From Rhodospirillaceae bacterium UBA6608 (GTDB taxonomy: Bacteria > Pseudomonadota > Alphaproteobacteria > Rhodospirillales_A > Casp-alpha2): 13,994 nt of DNA. The notes under the pieces were generated by a model, which saw only the letters and a list, made by a program, of their open reading frames with translations, was not told the origin of the DNA and made no database searches. Positions within the stretch are counted from its first letter, which is position 1; the number at the start of each line of letters is the position of its first letter. The stretch covers positions 1-13,994 of the forward strand of contig DJHY01000231.1 in NCBI GenBank assembly GCA_002433335.1, given 5' to 3'. Shown here piece after piece: positions 7,642 through 13,994 of this stretch. A program made the position numbers and the translations under genes.

Positions 7642-7851
7642 TTATTCCGACTTGCCCGCCGGGCAGGTCGAAATCCCGAAAAGGGAATAAGCCGGGCAGG
7701 TCGAGAACAGGCCGGTCGCCAACGGGACCACGCCGATCAGCGTCCACATCCGCCAAGGCTCTTCGGGAAACAGAAAGAACAGGGCCAACAGAACGACACC
7801 TGCGACAAGACGCAGCACGCGGTCGATGCCGCCGACATTTTTCTTGAACAT
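7642..7851 (-). CDS. DUF2892 (YgaP-like transmembrane domain) small protein
   Basis: This 69-residue protein matches the inner-membrane YgaP-like family. It begins MFKKNVGGIDRVLRLVAG, with two hydrophobic helices (about residues 12-28 and 36-50) and the typical end TGLFSTCPAYSLFGISTCP with cysteines C52 and C63. In YgaP this domain is fused to a rhodanese sulfurtransferase; here it stands alone. Free DUF2892 proteins commonly occur beside sulfur-handling genes, and this one heads a likely operon with two YeeE/YedE genes. The frame is open further upstream, but the ATG at 7851 fits the family N-terminus and has GAAGGA upstream. Its own biochemical role is unknown; the paired cysteines could bind or pass sulfane sulfur (inference). 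Confidence 0.88.
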   Translation of the reverse strand: MFKKNVGGIDRVLRLVAGVVLLALFFLFPEEPWRMWTLIGVVPLATGLFSTCPAYSLFGISTCPAGKSE

Positions 7852-7885
7852 GAACGGAATTCCTTCTCGCCCCAAATCACGGTGA

Positions 7886-7928
7886 AATTTACGCCGCTGC
7901 AACAGGCAGCGCCTTGACCGCAATCAAG
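7886..7928 (-). promoter_or_regulatory. FNR-type box and -10 element before the sulfur genes
   Basis: On the minus strand CTTGATTGCGGTCAAG (7928-7913) is a dyad matching TTGAT-N4-ATCAA with one change. Exactly 22 bases separate the 14-base core from a -10-like TAAATT (7891-7886). That places the box centre at about -41.5, the standard class II activator position, with a start near 7879 and a leader of about 28 bases to the DUF2892 ATG. The Crp/Fnr regulator encoded just upstream has the residues expected to read TTGA half-sites. Direct binding by that protein is inference. Confidence 0.6.
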
Positions 7929-7949
7929 CAGAACGAAAAGAAAATGTCG

Positions 7950-7962
7950 GTGACTTGGTCAC
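7950..7962. promoter_or_regulatory. GTGAC-TTG-GTCAC palindrome between regulator and sulfur genes
   Basis: A perfect 5+3+5 dyad lies about 20 bases upstream of the FNR-type box and just past the stop codon of the Crp/Fnr gene. Its half-sites resemble CRP half-sites, but the spacing is GTGA-N5-TCAC, one base short of the normal N6. It may be a second operator for the same promoter or chance. Confidence 0.3.
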
Positions 7963-7979
7963 ATAACGCCGACGGTGCG

Positions 7980-8639
7980 CTAGGACATCAGGGCGGACAA
8001 ACCATCCCTGTCGGTGACCCGAATGGTCCCGCGTTCAAGCGCGACAAGGCCCTTTTTGGCCAGGGCATCAAGGCGACGGGAAACAACCTCGCGCACCGAC
8101 CCGATCGCCGTCGCCAATTCATGATGGGTATTGCGGACATAGCCGTCCTCGTCCGCCCGTTCCAGCAAGACGACCGCAAGGCGTTCCTCGATCCGGATGA
8201 AGGCGACCCGCTCCAGCACCTGCATCACCGATTGCAGGCGCTTGGCGAAGGCCTGAAAGACAAAGGTTCGGAAGCGTTCGGATTTTCCCAACAAACCCAG
8301 GAACAGGGATTTGGGAATCATCACCGCCTCGACATCCGTCTCCGCCACGGCTTCGGCCGAATAGTCGTTTTCCCCCAGCAGTCCCAGCGTGCTCTGCACG
8401 CAGGATTCGCCGGGCGTGATGCTGTAGAGCAGGATTTCCCGACCGGTCACGCCGGTCAGATAGACATCGACCTTGCCGCTGATCAGCACGCCGAAGCAGG
8501 TGACCTCGTCACCTGGGCGAAACAGCACATGACCTTTGGGGATGGTAATCGGGCGGATCGCCTCCAACTGCGCGCGCGTTTCCGTATCCAGGCCTTCCAG
8601 CCCCGGCGCGCGGCCAACCCAATGCGCGGCTTGGCTCAT
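7980..8639 (-). CDS. Crp/Fnr-family transcriptional regulator
   Basis: This 219-residue regulator has an N-terminal cyclic-nucleotide-binding-like sensor fold (about 15-130), a dimerisation helix (about 125-160) and a C-terminal winged helix-turn-helix (about 168-215). The recognition helix SVREVVSRRLDAL carries E184, S187 and R188, matching the E..SR set with which FNR reads TTGA. It lacks an N-terminal FNR cysteine cluster. The only cysteines are C48 and C80 (GESC), both in the sensor fold. The cAMP-pocket pattern RGE/RS is not clearly present, so cAMP is unlikely. A thiol-based redox or sulfur signal is possible but inferred. Its ATG overlaps the TGA of the transporter before it (ATGA), so translation is coupled. 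An FNR-type dyad lies in the 128-base gap to the downstream sulfur genes. Confidence 0.9.
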   Translation of the reverse strand: MSQAAHWVGRAPGLEGLDTETRAQLEAIRPITIPKGHVLFRPGDEVTCFGVLISGKVDVYLTGVTGREILLYSITPGESCVQSTLGLLGENDYSAEAVAETDVEAVMIPKSLFLGLLGKSERFRTFVFQAFAKRLQSVMQVLERVAFIRIEERLAVVLLERADEDGYVRNTHHELATAIGSVREVVSRRLDALAKKGLVALERGTIRVTDRDGLSALMS

Positions 8640-10321
8640 GCGCCGGCCCCGGCGACAGCTGCGGGCGGTTGCGAATCCGGCGGCGTCTGCGCCTCGTCCA
8701 CAGGGGGCTCTCCATCGCCCAAGGCATCCCGCATGGCGGCAATCCGTTTTCCGACCCGGTCGATCAACCGCGCCGCTTCCTTCAGATCATGCAGGGTGTC
8801 CAACACCACCTCCATCTGTTTCGCGGTCAACTCACCCCGCGACGCGGCGTCCAGCACGCCCACCTTCAATCGATTATAGACAGGATGCGTCGCGTCTTCC
8901 GAGGGCAAGCTGCCGCGCCCGCCGCTGAACAGCCGTTCGGCGGCATCGATTTGCCCGACGATCAGGGTGGCGTAGTTGACGATATGGTTGTGAATATCCG
9001 TCGGCAGGCCTGCGATCTCATCTCGTCGCCCGACCACCGACAGACCAAGATCGGCAATGTCCGACAAATGCATCAAGGCCCGTATCGGATGGGGAAGCGC
9101 CGCCGCCACGGATTGGGCATTCTTGGCCGCGCTGAGGTTCTGAACATAGGCGACGATGGCATTGTTCAGCCCAGTGATGATCCCGCGCCGCCGCCATAGG
9201 CGTTCCGGCGGCGTCTTCGCATCCAGGAATCCCGAGCGCGCGATGTTGAAGGCCATGGCGGCGACCCGCCCCAGTTCCATCATCACGGCATTCAGGGCCA
9301 ACGCAGGCATTTCCAACCCGGTCTTGTCCAGGTAGCGGGGCCGGGCCTCGTCCTCTTCGGCGGACACGAACCGCGTCGCCAACCAGGCTTCCAACCGCGA
9401 CGACAGCGGCCACATCAGAACCACCCCAAGCAAATTGAACAACGTGTGGAACAACGCCAGGGCCGCCGTCGACCCGGCCCCGGCGGCAAGCGTTTTCTCC
9501 GCCCCCTCGACGATCAACAAAAGCACCGGCAACAGCAACAGCGCGCAGCTGGCCGTCAGCACGTTGAACAAGACATGGCTGACCGCCACGCGCTTGGCGT
9601 TCGACGTCGCGCCCAGAACCGCGAACATCGCGATCGTCGTCGTCCCGACATTGGCCCCGATCACCAGGGATGCCCCGGCCTCGACCGTGAGGATGCCGCC
9701 CGCCGCGGCCGTCAGGGCGATAGCGATCACCGCGCTGGACGATTGCACCAGGGTCGTCATGACAAAACCGATAGCGACGAACACCAGATCGTTGAGCATC
9801 CCACCGCCGGTAAAGGCGCTCAGGTCCACGGCCTCGCCCAACCCGCCAAACGTATCTTTAAGCGTCGCCAATCCCAGGAAGAAAACCCCGAACCCGGCCA
9901 GGGCCTCACCCAACGCGCCGCGCCGGGTTTGCGTCCCGGTCAGGGACAACAACATGCCCAGCCCAAGCATAGGCAAAGCAAACGCCTCGATCTTGAAGTC
10001 GAACCCGACCACGGCAACGATCCAGCCGGTCATCGTCGTGCCGACGTTGGCGCCGAAGATCACCCACATCGCTTGGCCCAAGGTCAGGATGCCCGCGTTG
10101 GCGAAACCGATGGACGCAACCGTGACCGCGCCCGACGATTGCACCACACCCGTGATCAGCGCGCCCGACAACAATGCCCGCAGCTTCGTGCGCGTCCATT
10201 TGGCCAGCACATCGCGCAGCATTGCTCCGGCGGCCAACTTCAGGCCGTCGGTCATCAGCCGCATCCCCAACAGGAACAGGCCGATACCGCCGATAGCGCC
10301 GCCGATTTGAATCAGGGTCAT
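8636..10321 (-). CDS. Na/Pi-cotransporter family protein with PhoU-like C-terminal domain
   Basis: The 561-residue inner-membrane protein has the two inverted repeats of the Na/Pi cotransporter (NptA/YjbB, PF02690) family. Repeat one has QSSG (61-64) and GANVGTT (90-96); repeat two has QSSS (193-196) and GANVGTT (222-228). The membrane part covers about residues 1-310. A soluble, helical, PhoU-like domain covers about 330-530, followed by a Pro/Ala-rich tail. YjbB-type proteins of this shape are linked to sodium-coupled phosphate movement, including export. The first QSS motif ends in Gly rather than Ser, which may alter substrate or coupling. No clear ribosome site precedes the ATG at 10321. 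It is 67 bases after the MFS gene and overlaps the Crp/Fnr gene by four bases. Confidence 0.9.
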   Translation of the reverse strand: MTLIQIGGAIGGIGLFLLGMRLMTDGLKLAAGAMLRDVLAKWTRTKLRALLSGALITGVVQSSGAVTVASIGFANAGILTLGQAMWVIFGANVGTTMTGWIVAVVGFDFKIEAFALPMLGLGMLLSLTGTQTRRGALGEALAGFGVFFLGLATLKDTFGGLGEAVDLSAFTGGGMLNDLVFVAIGFVMTTLVQSSSAVIAIALTAAAGGILTVEAGASLVIGANVGTTTIAMFAVLGATSNAKRVAVSHVLFNVLTASCALLLLPVLLLIVEGAEKTLAAGAGSTAALALFHTLFNLLGVVLMWPLSSRLEAWLATRFVSAEEDEARPRYLDKTGLEMPALALNAVMMELGRVAAMAFNIARSGFLDAKTPPERLWRRRGIITGLNNAIVAYVQNLSAAKNAQSVAAALPHPIRALMHLSDIADLGLSVVGRRDEIAGLPTDIHNHIVNYATLIVGQIDAAERLFSGGRGSLPSEDATHPVYNRLKVGVLDAASRGELTAKQMEVVLDTLHDLKEAARLIDRVGKRIAAMRDALGDGEPPVDEAQTPPDSQPPAAVAGAGA

Positions 10322-10388
10322 GCCGCGAACCGCATAAGGATCATGATTGGCCTTGAGAATAGCGCCCTTGCCGTCCGCTTCCTACGGT

Positions 10389-11651
10389 CTAGGCATCGTC
10401 GTCCGGCTTGGGGCCGTTGACCCGCCGGTCGCCGGGCAGGTCCGACGGGCGCAGCCAGATCAATGCGACGATGCCCAAGGGCACGATCACCGCCAGATGA
10501 GCAAAGGCCAGCACCCAGCCTGTTTCGCTCGCCCCGCCGGACAGGTCCAAGACGATGCCGAATACCAGCGGCCCAAGGAATCCGCCGATGTAGCCGATGG
10601 TCGAATGCACGGCCAGGGTGGCGCCCCGCCGTCCGGGCTCGGCACTGCCCGAGGTTCCGGCGGTCAATGCCGAGGAATCGGCATAGATCGCGACGTTGTA
10701 AAGCAGGCACATGGCGACCGCCAAACCGTAGCCCAGTTGCGCCGTCCAACCCGTGGCCAGCGCGAACACAACCGAGATCGCCATCACCGCCAGGACCACG
10801 CGCTGACGTCCCAACCGAATGCACATCTCGTTGCCGGTGACGCTCGACCAGGTGCCCAACACCCCCATGGCGAAGGCGATGGCGGTCGGAGCCAACAGCC
10901 CCTCTCCCCCACCGAAGGCCGCCGCGGTAAAGGTCAGAAAGGTCACGCCCCAGGACCGCAGGGTGAACAGTTCCCAGGCATGGACGCCATAACCGATGGA
11001 ATAGGCCAGGGCCGAGCGATTGCGGAGCACGGGCCGGAAATCGAACAACGGCGGGCGTTGCAGCTTCGGCGCGTCGACCGCTCCGACCGGGCGCGCGGGT
11101 TGCCCCGGCACGGCGAAGGCCATGATCATGAAAGCCGCGCCGGTGCACAGGCTCGCCGCCGCGAACACCCAATGCCAATCGGTGTAGCTGGAGATCGTAC
11201 CCGCGAACAGGAACGAAATGGACCCGCTGAGCCCTACCCCGGCGGCATGCCAGGACACGCCGCGCGTTTGGGCCTTGCCCTCCAGCTTGTCCGACAGAAC
11301 CTTCAACCCCGGCATATAGGTCCCGGCCCAAGCCATGCCGTGGAACGCCCGCAGGAACAACGCCGACCAGAAGCCGTCGACCAGGAAGGCATAACTCAGA
11401 TGCGTCACCGTCGTCAGGGCGACGCAGACCAGATAGATGCGCTTCGGGTCGATCCGGTCGGTCAGGCTGACCAGGATCGGCACGGCGCAAACGTAAGACG
11501 CCGCCCACATCCCGGCGAGCCACCCGGCCTCGGTATTGGTCAGCGACCATTCCTCGATGAACACCGGCAGCAACGCGGGCACGGCATAGGCCCCGATCTG
11601 GGCCAGCAACTGCGCCATGAAGACAGTGAAAATCAGCCGCGTCGCCGACAT
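10389..11651 (-). CDS. major facilitator superfamily (MFS) transporter
   Basis: This is a 420-residue inner-membrane secondary transporter with about twelve hydrophobic helices in two halves. The cytoplasmic motif A between TM2 and TM3 is seen as LVSLTDRIDPKRIYLV. The long central loop falls around residues 195-220 and has a PARPVGAVDAPKLQRP stretch. The substrate cannot be read from the sequence. GTG 11654 and ATG 11651 are adjacent start options; I chose the ATG because GAGGA lies about 8 bases before it. The C-terminus is polar and acidic (KPDDDA). It may be the first gene of a transcript continuing into the Na/Pi-family gene 67 bases downstream, and it faces the divergent deacetylase gene. 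Confidence 0.9.
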   Translation of the reverse strand: MSATRLIFTVFMAQLLAQIGAYAVPALLPVFIEEWSLTNTEAGWLAGMWAASYVCAVPILVSLTDRIDPKRIYLVCVALTTVTHLSYAFLVDGFWSALFLRAFHGMAWAGTYMPGLKVLSDKLEGKAQTRGVSWHAAGVGLSGSISFLFAGTISSYTDWHWVFAAASLCTGAAFMIMAFAVPGQPARPVGAVDAPKLQRPPLFDFRPVLRNRSALAYSIGYGVHAWELFTLRSWGVTFLTFTAAAFGGGEGLLAPTAIAFAMGVLGTWSSVTGNEMCIRLGRQRVVLAVMAISVVFALATGWTAQLGYGLAVAMCLLYNVAIYADSSALTAGTSGSAEPGRRGATLAVHSTIGYIGGFLGPLVFGIVLDLSGGASETGWVLAFAHLAVIVPLGIVALIWLRPSDLPGDRRVNGPKPDDDA

Positions 11652-11719
11652 CACGGGTTCCTCGGGTTTGTCGTCGTCGGGATTTGGGAATCCGGTCCGG
11701 CGGGTTGGAGGGACCTAAA

Positions 11720-11748
11720 CTGTTAGAGCGTAACGCCCATTCCGTCAA
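11720..11748 (-). promoter_or_regulatory. possible sigma70-type promoter of the MFS gene
   Basis: On the minus strand TTGACG (11748-11743), a 17-base spacer and TAACAG (11725-11720) lie about 70 bases upstream of the MFS ATG. The -35 is good (five of six) and the -10 is poor (three of six). Confidence 0.35.
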
Positions 11749-11902
11749 AGCCGTTTGCTCGTTTTCGTCATCGGACTGCCATACGGACGCAACAAAACAC
11801 CAACATTGTATGTGCACCTTTCCCGGTATTGGTCCAGTCGACTGATCCCCAATTAGATCCCCCCTGGCGCGCCCACCCACACTCCACAAGTCGTCAGGCA
11901 GC

Positions 11903-11937
11903 GCCCCGCCCGATGTCCCTATCGGGCGGGGCTTTCT
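11903..11937 (+). terminator. strong terminator-like hairpin just before the deacetylase gene
   Basis: GCCCCGCCCGAT (11903-11914) and ATCGGGCGGGGC (11921-11932) form a perfect 12-pair stem with a six-base loop, followed by TTTCT on the plus strand. The minus side has no T-run, so it reads as a plus-strand terminator. There is no plus-strand gene upstream back to 6326, and the deacetylase ATG is only 40 bases on. It may end a small RNA or act as a leader attenuator for the deacetylase. Confidence 0.7.
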
Positions 11938-11974
11938 GCTTATCAGAAACGCTGGCGGCCGTTACGATCTGGCC

Positions 11975-12874
11975 ATGCGGTTCTATACCTCCGACCGGTT
12001 CGTCATTCCCCTGCCCTCGGGCCATAGCTTTCCGGGGCGGAAATATATCCTGCTGCGCGAGCAACTGGTTCGCGACGGCGTACTGAAGGCGGACCAGATT
12101 CTGCCGTCGCCGCTCGCCGAGGCGGCCGACATCGCCCTGGCCCATGCGCCCGACTATATCACCGCGGTTCGCGCCGGCGACCTGGACGCCCAGGCACAGC
12201 GGCGGATCGGCCTACCGTGGAGTGCGAACCTGGTCGACCGCGTCACCGCGACCATGGGCGGCGCCGTGGCCGCAGCGGTCGAGGCCCTGGACCACGGCCT
12301 GTCAGGTCAGCTTGCCGGGGGCACCCATCATGCCCATCGCGATTTCGGCGCGGGCTATTGCATCTTCAACGATTTCGCCATCGCGGCGCTGAAGGTCCTG
12401 GCCGAAGGCTGGGCAACACGGGTCGCGATCATCGACCTGGACGTGCATCAAGGCGACGGCAACGCGGCGATCCTGACGGATCACCCCGACGTGTTCGTAT
12501 TTTCCATGCAGGGCGAAAAGAACTTCCCCCACCGCCGCGTGCCGTCGGACCTGGATGTCGACCTGCCGGACGGCACGGACGACGATGGCTACCTGCGCGC
12601 CCTGGCCGAGCACCTGCCGGCGGTGTTCGATTTCCGCCCGGACCTGGTGCTCTATCAGGCCGGGGTGGACCCGTTGAAGGAAGACCGCCTGGGCCGCCTC
12701 GCCCTGACCTTCGACGGCCTGGCCAAACGCGACCGCCTGGTCCTGACCGAATGCCGGTCGCGCGGTATCCCCGTCTCGATGGCCATCGGCGGCGGCTACG
12801 CCAACCCGATCGAGCTTTCCGTCCAGGCCTACGCCAACACCTACGCCGTGGCGCGCGAGGTCTTTAGGTTCTGA
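11975..12874 (+). CDS. histone deacetylase-family zinc hydrolase
   Basis: This 299-residue cytoplasmic enzyme belongs to the arginase/deacetylase fold (HDAC family, bacterial HDAC11-like or acetoin-utilization-like branch). It should remove acetyl groups from acetyl-lysine or small acetylated amines; the substrate is not evident. The N-terminal HSFPGRKY, the catalytic histidine pair H118-H119 in GGTHHAHRDFGAGYCIFND, the zinc ligands D156 and H158 in DLDVHQGDGN, D232 in QAGVDPLKEDRLG, and GGGY near the C-terminus are all present, so it should be active. The ATG at 11975 fits the family N-terminus but lacks a clear ribosome site. A 12-pair hairpin ends about 40 bases upstream, so the gene either has a promoter squeezed into that gap or is transcribed through the hairpin. 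It is convergent with the RTX gene, 24 bases apart. Confidence 0.93.
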   Translation: MRFYTSDRFVIPLPSGHSFPGRKYILLREQLVRDGVLKADQILPSPLAEAADIALAHAPDYITAVRAGDLDAQAQRRIGLPWSANLVDRVTATMGGAVAAAVEALDHGLSGQLAGGTHHAHRDFGAGYCIFNDFAIAALKVLAEGWATRVAIIDLDVHQGDGNAAILTDHPDVFVFSMQGEKNFPHRRVPSDLDVDLPDGTDDDGYLRALAEHLPAVFDFRPDLVLYQAGVDPLKEDRLGRLALTFDGLAKRDRLVLTECRSRGIPVSMAIGGGYANPIELSVQAYANTYAVAREVFRF

Positions 12875-12898
12875 CCCCACGCGCCGTTCGGCAGGTTA

Positions 12899-13994
12899 TC
12901 AGGAGGTGACGAAGTCGCTGTCGTCCAGGTTGGCGATATCCACGTCCTTCAATTCGATCTCCATATCGACGGTCGCATCGCCGTCGGCATCGATTTCCAG
13001 AATTTTGGTGGAATTGTTGAACCGCGCTTCCGTGTTCCCGGTGTTGGTGAAGCTCTCAGCCTCCGACCCCAGGAAATCGAAGGTGCCGGTTACGATGGCT
13101 GAAATGTCCAAGCTGTCCACCGCTGTCGAACTGGTCCCGGCGTCGAAGTCGTTGATGACGTCACGAAGGGTCGATCCGTCTTCTGAATCCGATACGGATT
13201 GATATCGAAACACATCCGCTCCGTCACCGCCTTCGAGAACATCCTGTCCGCTTCCGCCGATCAGGATATCCGCACCACCACCGCCGAACAGAACGTCGTC
13301 TCCGGCCCCGCCGTCCAGCGTATCGTTCCCGGCGGTATCCAGAACCGTGGTATCCACGCGATGGATGAAGAAATCGCTGCTGTCGTCATTGGCGTTCGCG
13401 TTGTTGCTGTTGGTCAGCTCGTCTTCGGTCATCAACGGGGTGAACACCAATTTGTCGAAGCCACCAACAACCGAAATATCGATCGAACCCGATCCGGTAA
13501 TCCCAAGGCTCAGCGGGTCCGTCACGTCGGTGCTGTCAAACACCTCGGTCGCGACAAGTGTACCGTCACGATAGGCCTGGACTTGGCCCCGCTCGCCTCC
13601 TTCTTCGGTCGTCACCAGATTGGTGAAATAGACCGTCGCTGCGGACATCAAATCGTCGAACCGCATTTCGACGGTTTCGACATCGCCGGTCGTCCCATCA
13701 CGCGCGATCTGCTCAGCCGCCGAGGACGGCGGAGTTCCATCGGCTCCGATCACCTTGATCGAACCATCCGTCGGATGGTCCGAGATCGTGATCTCGCCAT
13801 CGAAGGCCGTCCCCGTGACATAGATGCCCCGGGCCGCCAGTTGGTCGAACTCTTCCCCATCTGCAAAGGCCGTCGGATCGACATCAGCCAGCGCGTCGCC
13901 ACGCAGGATATCGTCACCGGCACCGCCGTACAGAGTATCCGCCCCGCCGCCACCGGACAGAACATCAGCCCCGTCGCCACCGTCGAGGCTATCG
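12899..13994 (-). CDS. RTX calcium-binding protein with type I secretion tail (C-terminal part, runs off right edge)
   Basis: The frame is open from the right edge to TGA at 12899, giving 364 visible residues. It starts within GGxGxDxLx nonapeptide repeats, then a beta-rich, Asp/Thr-rich domain of about 190 residues, with a GGFDKLVFTP stretch near its end, then a second RTX block. After that comes an acidic C-terminus with RDVINDFDAG and LDISAI, typical of the type I secretion target domain. There are no cysteines and very few lysines, as in calcium-folded exported RTX proteins. It would be secreted unfolded through an ABC exporter, membrane-fusion protein and TolC channel, and fold in calcium. 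The N-terminal domains that would tell adhesin from enzyme are outside the window, as are the secretion genes if they are nearby. The GTG at 13753 is internal, not the start. Confidence 0.93.
   Translation of the reverse strand, partial: DSLDGGDGADVLSGGGGADTLYGGAGDDILRGDALADVDPTAFADGEEFDQLAARGIYVTGTAFDGEITISDHPTDGSIKVIGADGTPPSSAAEQIARDGTTGDVETVEMRFDDLMSAATVYFTNLVTTEEGGERGQVQAYRDGTLVATEVFDSTDVTDPLSLGITGSGSIDISVVGGFDKLVFTPLMTEDELTNSNNANANDDSSDFFIHRVDTTVLDTAGNDTLDGGAGDDVLFGGGGADILIGGSGQDVLEGGDGADVFRYQSVSDSEDGSTLRDVINDFDAGTSSTAVDSLDISAIVTGTFDFLGSEAESFTNTGNTEARFNNSTKILEIDADGDATVDMEIELKDVDIANLDDSDFVTS
13205..13327 (-). repeat. second RTX nonapeptide block
   Basis: About four to five tandem nine-residue repeats of the form GG-x-G-x-D-x-L-x (for example GGAGDDVLF, GGGGADILI, GGSGQDVLE, GGDGADVF). 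They form a calcium-binding parallel beta-roll directly before the secretion tail. Confidence 0.9.
13895..13993 (-). repeat. first visible RTX nonapeptide block
   Basis: Three tandem repeats (GGDGADVLS, GGGGADTLY, GGAGDDILR) at the right edge of the window; the block may continue outside it. A domain of about 190 residues separates it from the second block. Confidence 0.88.

Larger units (their letters stand above)
11652..11974. other. divergent spacer between MFS and deacetylase genes
   Basis: No convincing gene is seen in these 323 bases. They hold the possible MFS promoter (11720-11748), a perfect ten-base palindrome CAGTCGACTG at 11835-11844 that could be an operator, and the strong hairpin at 11903-11932. 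A weak plus-strand promoter-like pair is TTGGTC (11829-11834), 18 bases, TTAGAT (11853-11858). I found no tRNA. Confidence 0.5.

Noticed and set aside
9435..10420. Plus-strand open frames opposite the Na/Pi-family gene.
   Set aside because: Low-complexity antisense translations; the minus strand carries both QSS and GANVGTT repeats.
11829..11900. Possible tRNA or tRNA remnant before the hairpin, suggested by CCA-like sequence.
   Set aside because: No cloverleaf can be drawn; the T-arm GGTTCGA pattern and acceptor pairing are missing.
1..13994. Mobile element, phage, toxin-antitoxin or CRISPR content.
   Set aside because: No transposase, integrase, terminal inverted repeats, regularly spaced repeats or toxin-like pair was seen. 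The two small paralogues have membrane helices and coiled coils rather than toxin-antitoxin features.

Overview
The window looks like a chromosomal segment of a free-living alphaproteobacterium, probably of the Rhodospirillales type. The strongest pointer is a C4-pathway 5-aminolevulinate synthase (HemA), typical of alphaproteobacteria and mitochondria; high GC content and family-typical gene lengths agree. I cannot name the genus. No tRNA, rRNA, insertion sequence, phage gene or CRISPR array was found.

Layout. (1) 1-764, minus: the N-terminal two thirds of hemA, running off the left edge. A 282-base divergent spacer separates it from a plus-strand pair, a sodium:solute symporter-family protein (1047-2429) and rimO (2479-3852). 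(2) 3863-4780, minus: two adjacent small genes of the same design, one N-terminal membrane helix followed by a coiled coil, which look like tandem paralogues of unknown function. (3) 4941-6326, plus: a YcbL/GloC-type metallo-beta-lactamase-fold thioesterase and, 21 bases on, a stand-alone formyltransferase-domain protein. (4) 6341-11651, minus, in order of transcription: MFS transporter, Na/Pi-cotransporter-family protein with a PhoU-like tail, a Crp/Fnr regulator overlapping it by ATGA, then a DUF2892 protein and two half-size YeeE/YedE sulfur-transport proteins, closed by a rho-independent terminator. (5) 11975-12874, plus: a histone-deacetylase-family hydrolase. (6) 12899-13994, minus: the C-terminal part of an RTX/type I-secreted protein, running off the right edge.

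The best candidate for a connected system is the sulfur module. Between the Crp/Fnr gene and the DUF2892-YeeE-YeeE genes lies an FNR-type dyad (TTGAT-N4-GTCAA) exactly 22 bases upstream of a -10-like TAAATT, the geometry of a class II activated promoter. The regulator's recognition helix carries the E..SR residues that FNR-type proteins use for TTGA half-sites, but it lacks an FNR iron-sulfur cysteine cluster and has only two cysteines. A plausible reading is a locally encoded regulator, perhaps thiol- or sulfur-responsive, controlling sulfur uptake or reactive-sulfur handling. A separate CRP-like dyad (TGTGA-N6-TCACT) lies in front of the coiled-coil pair with almost the same spacing to an identical TAAATT.

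Two other points stand out: a strong plus-strand terminator-like hairpin only 40 bases before the deacetylase start, with no plus-strand gene upstream for more than 5 kb, and the stand-alone formyltransferase coupled to the thioesterase.
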